This document shows, in pieces, positions 47,278 to 56,661 of a stretch of 64,000 nucleotides of DNA. Location of the stretch: NCBI RefSeq assembly GCF_003051005.1, contig NZ_QAOW01000005.1, forward strand, positions 124,001 through 188,000, given 5' to 3'. Below the pieces are notes generated by a model. That model did no database searches, was not told the origin of the DNA, and worked only from the letters and a program-made list of their open reading frames with translations. Position 1 is the stretch's first letter. Each line of letters starts with the position of its first letter. The stretch comes from Rhodococcus sp. OK519. Lineage in GTDB: Bacteria; Actinomycetota; Actinomycetes; Mycobacteriales; Mycobacteriaceae. The position numbers were made by a program, and so were the translations under genes.

Positions 47278-47688
47278 TCAGCTACCCGGAATGAAACCCG
47301 GGTAGACGAAGTGGCCCGGTCCGCCACCGGGAAGGCTCGCGCCCATCGACCCGGGGTAGTCCATCGCGAGCTTGACCAGCTTGTGCGGGTTGCCCTCGCG
47401 GTCGGCCTGCCAGCACTCCAGCAGGACGCCGTGGAAGCCGGTGCACACGATGCGCGTGCTGGTTCCGAACGGAGACGTGAGCCGGTTCTGGCTGACGAAC
47501 GGGTTCCAGTAGTTCAGGTCGGCCGGGGTGAGGAAGCCGTTGTAGTCGAACGGGTCCAACGGACTCGGGTACGGCGGCGGCGTGGGCCATTCGTCCGCGG
47601 AGGCGACCCCGGCGCCGGCGAGCGCGACGGTCGCGGCCGCACACACTGACGCGGCGATGCGGGCGGTGCGGCGGACGGCTGTGCTCAT
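47278..47688 (-). CDS. Small secreted protein of unknown function
   Basis: 136 residues. The signal peptide (MSTAVRRTARIAASVCAAAT...GVASA, cleavage near residue 31) is followed by a mature domain of ~105 residues: Pro-rich start PTPPPYPSPLDPFDY, then NYWNPFVSQNRLTSPFGTST, two Cys (IVCTGFHG and ECWQADREG) that may pair, and a Gly/Pro tail. I do not recognise a named family. ATG preceded by GAGACGAGG. Likely monocistronic; it lies just downstream of mntR on the same strand. Confidence 0.75.
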   Translation of the reverse strand: MSTAVRRTARIAASVCAAATVALAGAGVASADEWPTPPPYPSPLDPFDYNGFLTPADLNYWNPFVSQNRLTSPFGTSTRIVCTGFHGVLLECWQADREGNPHKLVKLAMDYPGSMGASLPGGGPGHFVYPGFIPGS

Positions 47689-47744
47689 CGCGAACCTCGT
47701 CTCGATCGGCTTCCCGACTCGGCTGCGGGACGCGTGAGCCGAGC

Positions 47745-48461
47745 CTAGACGAGCCAGATCGCCTGTGCGGCCGGGTCGCCGAGGTCGACGGTCCCGGCCT
47801 GGTCGGTCGAACCGAGCCGGATCGAGACGGTCCCGGCGAAGTCGCGTCGCTCGACCACTGTGATTTCCGTATCGAGCGCGATCCCGACCGAGTCGAAGTA
47901 GCGGAGCATCGCGGGATCGGCGTCGGAGATGCGGGCGACCCGTCCGGAGTCGCCGTCCTGGAAGTCGCTCAGCTGACGCGCGGGGGGAGTGGGCACCGAT
48001 CCGTCCGCGGCGGGAATGGGGTCGCCGTGCGGATCGCGTTCGGGGAAGCCCAGCTTGGCGTCGATCCGGTCGATCATGCGGTCGGACACGGCGTGTTCGA
48101 GCACCTCGGCCTCGTCGTGGACCTCGTCCCAGCCGTAGCCCAGTTCGTTGACCAGGAAGGTCTCGATCAGCCTGTGCCGGCGCACCATGGACACCGCGGC
48201 GGACCGGCCGGCGTCGGTGAGCGCGATTGAGCCGTAGCGGGCATGGTCGACGAGCCCCTGGTCGGACAGCTTGCGGATGGCCTCGGACACCGTGGAGGCG
48301 GAGACACCGATCCGCTCGGACAGCAGCTTGGTCGACACCCGATCTCGCGACCATTCCTGGACGGTCCAGATGACTTTGAGGTAGTCCTGTGCCACCGACG
48401 ACAAGGTCTCCGGTCGGGTCACCTCACTCGGTGCGGGTGCGTCTGATTTCTGCGTGGCCAC
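47745..48461 (-). CDS. mntR: DtxR-family manganese-type regulator (MntR/SirR)
   Basis: 238 residues. N-terminal winged helix (LLSERIGVSASTVSEAIRKL, ~46-65), dimerisation and metal domain (RRHRLIETFLVNELGYGWDE, HDEAEVLEHAVSDRM), then a C-terminal SH3/FeoA-like domain (~170-238). The ligand position that is Cys102 in iron-sensing DtxR is Glu119 here (ExxEH), favouring manganese. It should repress Mn-import genes when Mn is high; orthologous by position to Rv2788 (SirR). I take GTG 48461, which has TAAGCT exactly 7 nt upstream and no ribosome-binding site; TTG 48479 is the longer option. Confidence 0.9.
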   Translation of the reverse strand: MATQKSDAPAPSEVTRPETLSSVAQDYLKVIWTVQEWSRDRVSTKLLSERIGVSASTVSEAIRKLSDQGLVDHARYGSIALTDAGRSAAVSMVRRHRLIETFLVNELGYGWDEVHDEAEVLEHAVSDRMIDRIDAKLGFPERDPHGDPIPAADGSVPTPPARQLSDFQDGDSGRVARISDADPAMLRYFDSVGIALDTEITVVERRDFAGTVSIRLGSTDQAGTVDLGDPAAQAIWLV

Positions 48462-48468
48462 GGTTACG

Positions 48469-48474
48469 AGCTTA
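48469..48474 (-). promoter_or_regulatory. Predicted -10 hexamer of leaderless mntR transcript
   Basis: TAAGCT on the minus strand, spaced 7 nt from GTG 48461. If used, it rules out the upstream TTG start. Confidence 0.45.
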
Positions 48475-48591
48475 GGCAACAGTCACGTGCGGCACACATC
48501 ACCTCCCGTCTCGGTTCGACGATTGCGCAACATGATCAGCGAATTCGTGGCGCAGGGTCGGTCCGGACGTGACCGGCGTGTGCGGTGGCCG

Positions 48592-48597
48592 TAGGCT
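48592..48597 (+). promoter_or_regulatory. Predicted -10 hexamer of leaderless ribF transcript
   Basis: TAGGCT, spaced 7 nt from GTG 48605, no ribosome-binding site. It agrees with the N-terminus expected from mycobacterial RibF. Confidence 0.5.
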
Positions 48598-48604
48598 GCC
48601 ACCT

Positions 48605-49576
48605 GTGCAGAGATGGCGAGGTCTGGACGATGTGCCGGCGGACTGGGGGCGTTGCGTCCTGACGATCGGCGTTTTCGACGGTGTGCATCGTGGGCACGCG
48701 CAACTGGTTTCCCGCGCGGTCGAGGCGGCGCGGAGGCGCGGAATCCCCAGTGTGCTCATGACATTCGATCCACATCCGGCGGAAGTCGTGCGGCCGGGTA
48801 GCCACCCGGCGCAGTTGACGACGCTGCCGCGGCGCGCCGAGTTGGCCGAAGAGCTGGGCATCGACGTCTTCTGCGTCATGCCGTTCACGACCGAGTTCAT
48901 GAAGCTCTCGCCCGAGCGCTACGTGCACGAGATTCTCGTCGAGCGTCTCCATGTCTCGGAGGTCGTCGTCGGGGACAACTTCACATTCGGGCGCAAGGCG
49001 GCCGGGAACGTGGATCTGCTGCGCGAGACCGGCGCACGCTTCGGGTTCGCGGTCGACGGCGTGAACCTGCTCGCGGAACACGCGGTGACGTTCTCCTCGA
49101 CCTACATTCGTTCGTGCGTCGATGCCGGTGACGTCTCGGCGGCGGCCGAAGCGCTCGGCCGTCCGCACCGTGTGGAGGGTGTCGTCGTGCACGGGGACGG
49201 GCGTGGGCGTGGTCTCGGCTTCCCGACCGCGAACATCGCACCGCCGATGTACTCGGCGATTCCCGCCGACGGCGTGTACGCGGCATGGTTCACGGTGCTC
49301 GGGCCCGGTCCTGTCGAGGGCGCGGTGGAACCGGGCAAGCGGTACGCGGCCGCGGTGTCGGTCGGCACGAACCCGACCTTCTCCGGGCGGACCCGCACGG
49401 TCGAGGCCTTCGTCCTCGACCGCGAGGCCGACCTCTATGGCCAGCACGTGGCGGTCGACTTCGTCCAGCGTGTGCGCGGGATGGAGAAGTTCGATTCGGT
49501 CGACGCGCTCATCGAGGAGATGGGCCGCGACGCCGAGAAGGCGCGCACGATCCTTGCGGAAGCGGCCGATCGCTGA
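48605..49576 (+). CDS. ribF: Bifunctional riboflavin kinase / FMN adenylyltransferase
   Basis: 323 residues. Makes FMN then FAD. The N-terminal FAD synthetase domain has LTIGVFDGVHRGHAQLV (nucleotidyltransferase GxxHxGH-like motif) and FTFGRKAAGN. The C-terminal riboflavin kinase domain has VHGDGRGRGLGFPTANI (with the conserved PTAN motif), GVYAAWF and VSVGTNPTF. GTG 48605 gives the family N-terminus (VQRWRG). Divergent from mntR; the short region between holds both predicted leaderless promoters. Confidence 0.97.
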   Translation: MQRWRGLDDVPADWGRCVLTIGVFDGVHRGHAQLVSRAVEAARRRGIPSVLMTFDPHPAEVVRPGSHPAQLTTLPRRAELAEELGIDVFCVMPFTTEFMKLSPERYVHEILVERLHVSEVVVGDNFTFGRKAAGNVDLLRETGARFGFAVDGVNLLAEHAVTFSSTYIRSCVDAGDVSAAAEALGRPHRVEGVVVHGDGRGRGLGFPTANIAPPMYSAIPADGVYAAWFTVLGPGPVEGAVEPGKRYAAAVSVGTNPTFSGRTRTVEAFVLDREADLYGQHVAVDFVQRVRGMEKFDSVDALIEEMGRDAEKARTILAEAADR

Positions 49577-49593
49577 GGCCCCGAGCGGCCTGG

Positions 49594-49599
49594 TAAGAT
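49594..49599 (+). promoter_or_regulatory. Predicted -10 of rpsO
   Basis: TAAGAT 18 nt after the ribF stop, giving a leader of roughly 105 nt before the rpsO GTG. A clear -35 is not visible. Confidence 0.4.
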
Positions 49600-49711
49600 T
49601 TCCCGCTGGTGTGTGCTGCGGTTCGTGGCGGCCACGCCCGTCGGATGTTCGGGGGCAACCCGGGATATCCGATTTCCTTTCACGCGGACGTCAGTTACAG
49701 GAGTGCACCAA

Positions 49712-49981
49712 GTGGCATTGACCACCGAGCAGAAGAAGCAGATCCTCGGCGAGTACGGACTGCACGAGACCGACACCGGTTCGCCGGAGGCGCAGGTGGC
49801 CATGCTCACCAAGCGCATCGTCGATCTCACCGAGCACCTGAAGATGCACAAGCACGACCACCACTCCCGCCGCGGCCTGCTGCTGCTGGTCGGACGCCGT
49901 CGTCGTCTGCTCAAGTACGTCCAGAAGGTCGACATCGCGCGTTACCGCTCGCTGATCGAGCGTCTCGGCCTGCGCCGATAA
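49712..49981 (+). CDS. rpsO: 30S ribosomal protein S15
   Basis: 89 residues, full family length. Visible: [20 protein letters not shown], the [20 protein letters not shown] helix and the C-terminal basic RRRRLLKYV. It binds 16S rRNA central domain. GTG start after ACAGGAGTGCACCAA. A stable hairpin separates it from pnp, as in many bacteria. Confidence 0.97.
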   Translation: MALTTEQKKQILGEYGLHETDTGSPEAQVAMLTKRIVDLTEHLKMHKHDHHSRRGLLLLVGRRRRLLKYVQKVDIARYRSLIERLGLRR

Positions 49982-50013
49982 GACGCGCTCACGGCGAGTC
50001 GCCTCGCCGACCT

Positions 50014-50065
50014 CACCGATAGCCAGCGAGGCACTGTTTAGACTGAGCCTCGTTGGCTATCGGTG
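50014..50065 (+). terminator. rpsO-pnp intergenic hairpin
   Basis: A 19-bp stem with one G-U pair, CACCGATAGCCAGCGAGGC against its complement, around a 14-nt loop, 33 nt after the rpsO stop and followed by TTTGC. It can act as the rpsO terminator or as a processing site for the pnp transcript. Confidence 0.7.
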
Positions 50066-50256
50066 TTTGCAACACCACCGCCGCCCGCACCTGCAGCAGT
50101 GGCGACGGCCCTCGGTAGTGGCCCTCCGGATCGAGACATCCGGCAGGCTTCGATCGACGGCCGCCTCCGCGTTGCGAGGGAAGTGCAGCCGCGACCAGGA
50201 GGGTCGTGGCGCCCATGCGGAAACGGCAAAAGACGAGAGGGAAGAGAAGAAAAGTA
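50066..50256 (+). other. pnp leader region
   Basis: 190 bp without a gene. GGAAGAGAAGAAAAGTA precedes the pnp ATG and provides its ribosome-binding site. Promoter not identified. Confidence 0.4.
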
Positions 50257-52515
50257 ATGACAGACAACACCGCAGTAGAGGTCGAAGAGGGCGTGTTCGA
50301 GTCCTCTGCCGTCATCGACAACGGGAGCTACGGCACCCGCACCATTCGTTTCGAGACCGGCCGCCTTGCACAGCAGGCCGCCGGCGCCGTCGTCGCCTAC
50401 CTCGACGACGACACCATGCTGCTGTCGGCCACCACGGCCAGCAAGCAGCCCAAGGAGCATTTCGACTTCTTCCCGCTGACGGTGGACGTCGAGGAGCGCA
50501 TGTACGCCGCGGGCCGCATCCCCGGCTCGTTCTTCCGTCGCGAGGGTCGTCCCTCCACCGACGCCATCCTCACGTGCCGCCTCATCGACCGGCCGCTGCG
50601 TCCGTCGTTCGTCGACGGCCTGCGTAACGAGATCCAGGTCGTCGTCACCGTCCTGAGCCTCGATCCCAAGGACCTGTACGACGTCGTCGCGATCAACGCC
50701 GCGTCCGCGTCCACGCAGATCGCCGGCCTGCCGTTCTCCGGCCCCGTCGGTGGCGTGCGCGTCGCACTCATCACGTCGGACGAGAACAAGAGCGGCCAGT
50801 GGGTCGCCTTCCCGACCGTCGAGCAGCTCGAGACCGCGGTCTTCGACATGGTCGTCGCGGGTCGCGTCGTCGAGTCCGGTGACGTCGCCATCATGATGGT
50901 CGAGGCCGAGGCCACCGAGAACGTCATCGACCTGATCGAGGGCGGCGCGCAGGCGCCGACCGAGGCGATCGTGGCCGAGGGCCTCGAGGCTGCCAAGCCG
51001 TTCATCGCGAGCCTGTGTGCCGCGCAGCAGGCACTCGCCGAGAAGGCTGCCAAGCCCACCGGCGACTACCCGGTGTTCCCGGCCTACCAGCCCGACGTGT
51101 ACGCCGCCGTCGAGGCAGCTGCCACCGAGAAGCTCACGGCTGCGCTGTCCATCGCCGGCAAGCAGGAGCGCGACGACAAGACCGACGAGGTCAAGGCCGC
51201 CGTGCTCGAGCAGGTGGCTCCGCAGTTCGAGGGCCGTGAGAAGGAAATCGGCGCCGCGTTCCGCTCGCTGACGAAGAAGCTTGTGCGCCAGCGCATCCTG
51301 CGCGACCAGTTCCGCATCGACGGCCGTGGCATCACCGACATCCGGTCGCTGTCCGCCGAGGTCGCCGTGATCCCGCGTGCGCACGGTTCGGCACTGTTCG
51401 AGCGTGGCGAGACCCAGATCATGGGCGTCACCACCCTCGACATGGTCAAGATGGCGCAGCAGATCGACTCGCTGGGCCCCGAGACCAGCAAGCGCTACAT
51501 GCACCACTACAACTTCCCGCCGTACTCCACCGGTGAGACGGGCCGCGTCGGTTCGCCGAAGCGTCGCGAGATCGGCCACGGTGCTCTCGCCGAGCGCGCC
51601 CTCATGCCGGTGCTGCCGAGCCAGGAAGAGTTCCCGTACGCCATCCGTCAGGTCTCGGAGGCGTTGAGCTCCAACGGTTCCACCTCGATGGGTTCGGTGT
51701 GCGCCTCGACGCTGTCGCTGCTGAACGCCGGTGTGCCGCTGAAGGCTCCGGTCGCCGGTATCGCGATGGGCCTCGTCTCCGACGAGGTCGACGGCGAGAC
51801 GCGTTACGTCGCGCTCACCGACATCCTCGGCGCCGAGGATGCCTTCGGTGACATGGACTTCAAGGTCGCGGGCACGAAGAACTTCGTCACCGCCCTGCAG
51901 CTCGACACCAAGCTCGACGGCATCCCCTCGAAGGTGCTGGCCGGCGCGCTGTCGCAGGCACACGATGCCCGTACCACGATCCTCGAGGTCATGGCCGAGG
52001 CCATCGACGCGCCGGACGAGATGAGCCCGTTCGCGCCGCGCATCACCACCATCAAGGTGCCCGTGGACAAGATCGGTGAGGTCATCGGCCCCAAGGGCAA
52101 GATGATCAACTCGATCACCGAGCAGACCGGTGCCAACATCTCGATCGAGGATGACGGCACGGTCTACGTCGGTGCAGCGGACGGTCCGTCCGCGCAGGCT
52201 GCGATCGACATGATCAACGCCATCGCCAACCCGCAGCTGCCCAAGGTGGGCGAGCGCTTCCTCGGCACGGTCGTCAAGACCACCGCCTTCGGCGCGTTCG
52301 TCTCGCTGCTCCCGGGCCGCGACGGACTGGTGCACATCTCGAAGCTGGGCAACGGCAAGCGGATCGCCAAGGTCGAGGATGTCGTCAGCGTGGGCTCCAA
52401 GCTCCGCGTCGAGATCGCCGACATCGACAACCGCGGCAAGATCTCGCTGATCCCCGTGGAGGATGCTGCGGACGACTCCGCCGCCCTCGCCGAGGGTGAC
52501 GCCGCAGCCGAGTAG
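50257..52515 (+). CDS. pnp: Polyribonucleotide nucleotidyltransferase (PNPase)
   Basis: 752 residues. 3'-5' phosphorolytic RNase and ppGpp-linked enzyme (GpsI in streptomycetes). Two RNase PH domains: the first with [20 protein letters not shown] and [20 protein letters not shown]; the second with [32 protein letters not shown] and the active-site [14 protein letters not shown] domain ([14 protein letters not shown]) and S1 domain ([20 protein letters not shown]) close the protein. ATG 50257, not the longer read. A strong hairpin follows. Confidence 0.98.
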   Translation: MTDNTAVEVEEGVFESSAVIDNGSYGTRTIRFETGRLAQQAAGAVVAYLDDDTMLLSATTASKQPKEHFDFFPLTVDVEERMYAAGRIPGSFFRREGRPSTDAILTCRLIDRPLRPSFVDGLRNEIQVVVTVLSLDPKDLYDVVAINAASASTQIAGLPFSGPVGGVRVALITSDENKSGQWVAFPTVEQLETAVFDMVVAGRVVESGDVAIMMVEAEATENVIDLIEGGAQAPTEAIVAEGLEAAKPFIASLCAAQQALAEKAAKPTGDYPVFPAYQPDVYAAVEAAATEKLTAALSIAGKQERDDKTDEVKAAVLEQVAPQFEGREKEIGAAFRSLTKKLVRQRILRDQFRIDGRGITDIRSLSAEVAVIPRAHGSALFERGETQIMGVTTLDMVKMAQQIDSLGPETSKRYMHHYNFPPYSTGETGRVGSPKRREIGHGALAERALMPVLPSQEEFPYAIRQVSEALSSNGSTSMGSVCASTLSLLNAGVPLKAPVAGIAMGLVSDEVDGETRYVALTDILGAEDAFGDMDFKVAGTKNFVTALQLDTKLDGIPSKVLAGALSQAHDARTTILEVMAEAIDAPDEMSPFAPRITTIKVPVDKIGEVIGPKGKMINSITEQTGANISIEDDGTVYVGAADGPSAQAAIDMINAIANPQLPKVGERFLGTVVKTTAFGAFVSLLPGRDGLVHISKLGNGKRIAKVEDVVSVGSKLRVEIADIDNRGKISLIPVEDAADDSAALAEGDAAAE

Positions 52516-52533
52516 GTCGGCCACAGCAGTACC

Positions 52534-52574
52534 GGGTCCGGCCCCGCACGGTTCGTCCGTGCGGGGCCGGACCC
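52534..52574 (+). terminator. Hairpin terminator after pnp
   Basis: A perfect 18-bp stem (GGGTCCGGCCCCGCACGG and complement) with a TTCGT loop, 18 nt after the pnp stop. No U-tract. Confidence 0.75.
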
Positions 52575-52661
52575 TTACCCCAGGTGTATCGTGGATCGAC
52601 GTTCCGCACCTTCCGAGGTTTTCGGGACATCGTCCGGACTTAAGGAAACACGAACCGCCAC

Positions 52662-54011
52662 ATGGCTCAATCCCTTCGCGCGAAGCCCCTGAAGGCACGA
52701 CGCGGCTCCGCACCGACCAACCGTCCGCGCACCGGCGTGCAGCGCACCGTCCTGCCCGGAGGCCTCCGCGTGGTCACCGAGCACGTGCCCGGCGTGCGTT
52801 CCGCGTCCGTCGGTGTCTGGGTCGGCGTGGGTTCGCGTGACGAGCAGCCCACCGTCGCCGGCGCGGCGCACTTCCTCGAGCACCTGCTGTTCAAATCCAC
52901 TCCGACCCGTTCGGCCCTCGACATCGCGCAGGTGATGGACGGTGTCGGCGGCGAACTCAACGCGTTCACGTCGAAGGAACACACGTGCTTCTACGCGCAC
53001 GTCCTCGACGACGATCTCCCGCTCGCGGTGGATCTGGTGAGCGACGTGGTGCTGCGCGGCCGATGCCGGTCGGTCGACGTCGATGTCGAGCGTCAGGTGG
53101 TGCTCGAGGAGATCTCGATGCGGGACGACGATCCCGAGGATCTGCTCGGTGACGCCTTCCTGACCGCGCTGTTCGGCGACCACCCGGTCGGCCGGCCGGT
53201 GATCGGCAGCATCGACTCGATCGAGGCGATGACCCGCGCCCAGTTGCACTCGTTCCACGTCCGCCGCTACACCCCCGACCGGATGGTGGTGGCGGTCGCG
53301 GGCAACGTCGAGCACGAGCACACGGTGGAGTTGGTGCGTCGCGCGTTCTCCGGACACCTGGACCGCGCCGTCGATCCGGCACCGCGCCGCGAAGGCGCGA
53401 TCCGGCTGCGGACGGCGCCGACCCTGAGCCTGACGAAGCGGGACAGCGAACAGGCGCACCTGGCGCTGGGGGTGCGAGCGTTCGGGCGGCACGAGGGACA
53501 CCGCTGGCCGCTGTCGGTCCTCAACGCGGCCGTCGGCGGTGGTCTGAGTTCTCGGCTGTTCCAGGAGATCCGAGAGGAACGGGGCCTCGCGTACTCCGTG
53601 TACTCGGGCGTGGACACCTTCGCCGACACGGGAGCCTTCTCGGTGTACGCCGGCTGTCAGCCCGAGAACCTCGGCGAGGTCGCGACGCTGATCCGTGAGG
53701 TGCTGGCGAACGTCGCGTCCGACGGCATCACCGACGCCGAATGCGCCCGCGCCAAGGGGTCGTTGCGGGGTTCGCTGGTGCTGGGACTCGAGGACTCGGG
53801 GTCGCGGATGACGCGGATCGGGCGCAGCGAACTCAACTACGGCAACCATCACTCGGTCTCCGAGACACTGTCGCGCATCGACGAGGTCACCACCGACGAG
53901 GTGCGCGAGGTGGCCAGGGTGTTGCTGCAGCGACCGTTCGCGGCCGCCGTGGTGGGCCCGTACCGGCGCAAGCGGGATCTGCCGGCATCGGTGCGGGGGA
54001 TCGTCACCTAG
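52662..54011 (+). CDS. M16-family zinc metallopeptidase (PepR type)
   Basis: 449 residues. The inverted zinc motif HxxEH is visible as AAHFLEHLLFKST, with the downstream Glu in VDVERQVVLEEISMRDDD. The C-terminal half has the R/Y substrate loop ERGLAYSVYSGVDTF. M16B processing-protease-like; the M. tuberculosis counterpart is Rv2782c (pepR). Substrate unknown. ATG 52662 with AAGGAAACACG upstream. It converges on the sulfatase with a 25-bp gap. Confidence 0.92.
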   Translation: MAQSLRAKPLKARRGSAPTNRPRTGVQRTVLPGGLRVVTEHVPGVRSASVGVWVGVGSRDEQPTVAGAAHFLEHLLFKSTPTRSALDIAQVMDGVGGELNAFTSKEHTCFYAHVLDDDLPLAVDLVSDVVLRGRCRSVDVDVERQVVLEEISMRDDDPEDLLGDAFLTALFGDHPVGRPVIGSIDSIEAMTRAQLHSFHVRRYTPDRMVVAVAGNVEHEHTVELVRRAFSGHLDRAVDPAPRREGAIRLRTAPTLSLTKRDSEQAHLALGVRAFGRHEGHRWPLSVLNAAVGGGLSSRLFQEIREERGLAYSVYSGVDTFADTGAFSVYAGCQPENLGEVATLIREVLANVASDGITDAECARAKGSLRGSLVLGLEDSGSRMTRIGRSELNYGNHHSVSETLSRIDEVTTDEVREVARVLLQRPFAAAVVGPYRRKRDLPASVRGIVT

Positions 54012-54036
54012 CGGTTCGGCGGGCGGGGTTGCGTGA

Positions 54037-56421
54037 TCACTGCCGATACATCGCGACCCGCACGACATCCGCGGGATCGACGAGGTGGTCGTGGTCGTCC
54101 TCGCCGGCGTCGATCTGCACCCAGTCGATGCGGCCGGTGAACGCGTTGTCGCCCCGCGGGTACTCGGGGGTGACGGTGGAGAGGCTGTCGCGGCCGACGT
54201 CGGTGTATTCGTAGCCGAACCCGATGGGCTCGGTGCGCTCGATTCGTCCGCTTCCGACCGCGGCGCCGTCGACGAAGAGTGTCACGGTGCCGCCCTTGCC
54301 GAGCCCGCCTCCGTCGTAGGCGAACTCGCTGCGGACCTGATGTGTTCCCGTCGGGACCGGTTCGGTGGCACGGATGTAGCTGCGCTCGAGGCCGAACAGG
54401 TTGTAGCAGAACGTCGGTCGGCCCTCGCGGAAGTAGAACGACCAGCCGCCGGCGTGGCCGCCGAGGTTGAGGATCACCCCGTGGGCACCGCCGTCGGGCA
54501 CCCCCACCTGCGCGGTCAGTGCCCAGGATCGGTTGCGCCAGTTGACGATGTGCATCTCGAGCAGTGCCTCCATGCCGGGCAGCAGGACCTGCCGGTTGCC
54601 GGGCACCAGGCTGGGTTTGCCGGAGATCCCGGGCAGCACCCGCTCGAACGTCCGATCATCGAGCGGCAGCACGTTGTGCCGCGTCGCCTCGATCAGGAAC
54701 AGTCGCTGCAACTCGTGTAGCCGATCCGGATGCTCCGTCGACAGATCGCGAGCCTGCGTCCAGTCGGTGGTGCCGTCGTACAGTTCCCACACGTCGTCGT
54801 CGAATGCGATTCCCGTGCCGCCGAGGATCTGCCACGGCGTCCGGTGCTTGGTCACCGCGGACCATCCGCGGTGGTAGATGCCGCGGTTGCCGAACATCTC
54901 GAAGTACTGCGTGACGTGGCGTTCGGGTGCGACTGCGTCGTCGAAGCTGTAGGTCATGTCGATGCCCTCGATGGGGTCCTGCCGGATACCGTTCACCGTC
55001 GTCGGCGCCGGGATCCGGGCGGCCGCCAGCACGGTCGGCGCGACGTCGACGACGTGATGGAACTGTTCGCGAATCTCGCCCCGGGCGTCGAATCCGTTTG
55101 GCCAGCGCACCACCGTGCCGTTGCGCGTGCCACCCCAGTGCGAGGCGACCTGCTTGGCCCACTGGTACGGGGTGTCCATGGCGTGCGCCCAGCCCACCGC
55201 GTAATGCGGCGACGATTCGGGACCGCCCAGTTTGTCCAGCTGGCCCACGAGGAACTCGGGGGTCTCGATGTCGGCCATCCCGTTGAGGCTGATCAGTTCA
55301 TTGGACGTGCCCTGCAGCGTCCCCTCGGCGGAGGCGCCGTTGTCACCGATGACGTAGAAGACCAGTGTGTCGTCGAGGGCCCCGACCTGCTCGATCGCGT
55401 CGACGACCCGGCCCACCTGATGATCGGTATGTTCGAGGAACCCGGCATAGTTCTCCATCTGCCGGCGCAGCACCGGCAGCAGCAGCTCGTCCATGTCCTC
55501 CCACGCGGGAATGACGTCGTGGCGGCGTGTGAGTTCCGCGTCCGCGGGCACGACGCCGAGTTTCTTCTGCCGCGCGAACGTCCTCTCGCGCAGCACGTCC
55601 CAGCCGTCGTCGAAGCGCCCTCGGTACCTGTCGGCCCACTCCTTCGGGACGTGGTGCGGGGCATGGGTGGCGCCGGGCGCGAAGTACAGGAAGAACGGCT
55701 TGTCGGGTGTGAGGGCCGTCTGCTGCCGCACCCAGGCGATCGCCTTGTCTGCCAGGTCCTCGGTGAGGTGGTAACCCTCCTCCGGGGTGCCCCACGGCTC
55801 CACCCGTGTGGTGCCCTCGTGCAGCGTCGGATACCACTGGTCGGTTTCGCCACCGACGAAGCCGTAGAAGTACTCGAACCCGTTTCCCGGTGACGGCCAC
55901 CGGTCGAACGGCCCCACCGGACTGGTCTCCCAGATCGGGACCTCGTGGCACTTCCCGACGTGGGCGGTGGCGTAGCCGTTGAGTCTCAGGACGTCGGCGA
56001 GCGGAGCGCAGGTGTCCGGTCGGACGGACGTGTACCCGGGGGCGGCCGTCGCCATCTCGGTGATGCTCCCCATTCCGACGGTGTGATGGTTCCGTCCGGT
56101 GAGCAGTGCCGCCCTGGTGGGGGAGCACAGCGCGGTGGTGTGGAACCGGGTGTACTTCAGCCCGTCGTCGGCGAGGCGTTGCGCGGTGGGTGTCGCGATC
56201 GGCCCGCCGAACGTGCTCGACGCCCCGAATCCGACGTCATCGAGCAGCACTATCAGCACGTTCGGGGCGCCGGCGGGTGGTCGCAGCGGCCGGAGTGGCG
56301 CATATCGTGCGTCCGGATCCTTTGCGTCGTACAGGACCGTGCCGGTGTACTTCTCGTTCGGTATCGGCAGGACATGTCGGCCGATACCGCCGAGGTCACT
56401 GCTTCCGTTCGCGGTGCTCAC
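54037..56421 (-). CDS. Arylsulfatase (formylglycine-dependent)
   Basis: 794 residues of the sulfatase (alkaline phosphatase) superfamily. The active-site Cys99 in LCSPTRAALLTGRNHH would be converted to formylglycine. Metal ligands appear as VLLDDVGFGASS near the N-terminus and VIGDNGASAEGT in the middle; GKCHEVP and HAPHHVPKEW complete the site. The C-terminal ~200 residues form a beta-sandwich extension (ILNLGGHAGGWSFYFREG). No signal peptide, so a cytosolic or Tat-free enzyme. It needs a formylglycine-generating enzyme elsewhere. GTG preceded by AGGAGGT. Flanking genes do not name the substrate. Confidence 0.92.
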   Translation of the reverse strand: MSTANGSSDLGGIGRHVLPIPNEKYTGTVLYDAKDPDARYAPLRPLRPPAGAPNVLIVLLDDVGFGASSTFGGPIATPTAQRLADDGLKYTRFHTTALCSPTRAALLTGRNHHTVGMGSITEMATAAPGYTSVRPDTCAPLADVLRLNGYATAHVGKCHEVPIWETSPVGPFDRWPSPGNGFEYFYGFVGGETDQWYPTLHEGTTRVEPWGTPEEGYHLTEDLADKAIAWVRQQTALTPDKPFFLYFAPGATHAPHHVPKEWADRYRGRFDDGWDVLRERTFARQKKLGVVPADAELTRRHDVIPAWEDMDELLLPVLRRQMENYAGFLEHTDHQVGRVVDAIEQVGALDDTLVFYVIGDNGASAEGTLQGTSNELISLNGMADIETPEFLVGQLDKLGGPESSPHYAVGWAHAMDTPYQWAKQVASHWGGTRNGTVVRWPNGFDARGEIREQFHHVVDVAPTVLAAARIPAPTTVNGIRQDPIEGIDMTYSFDDAVAPERHVTQYFEMFGNRGIYHRGWSAVTKHRTPWQILGGTGIAFDDDVWELYDGTTDWTQARDLSTEHPDRLHELQRLFLIEATRHNVLPLDDRTFERVLPGISGKPSLVPGNRQVLLPGMEALLEMHIVNWRNRSWALTAQVGVPDGGAHGVILNLGGHAGGWSFYFREGRPTFCYNLFGLERSYIRATEPVPTGTHQVRSEFAYDGGGLGKGGTVTLFVDGAAVGSGRIERTEPIGFGYEYTDVGRDSLSTVTPEYPRGDNAFTGRIDWVQIDAGEDDHDHLVDPADVVRVAMYRQ

Positions 56422-56661
56422 CGGAACGACCTCCTGACGATGCGCATGGCGCCCCCGTCATCGACGGTACGTTTCGGCGAGCCTGGTTCGCAGCGAAATC
56501 TCAGCCTTCGTGGATACGGACGGGAGTAGCCTCGAACTGCGTCGGTCGGTGGGATCGGACGCCCGTCCGGTCCGTGGCCGGCACCGTAATCGGTGCCGGA
56601 AATGACTGTCCGACAACTAATTCCGGAAATCGCTCAACCGTAGAGACGGGGCTGACGGGAC

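Noticed and set aside
47278-48354. Long minus-strand frame through mntR into the secreted protein
   Set aside because: The upstream two thirds is a frame shadow of mntR; the signal peptide at ATG 47688 gives the real start.
50038-52713. 891-codon minus-strand frame opposite pnp
   Set aside because: Antisense shadow, no motif; pnp with KH and S1 domains explains the strand.
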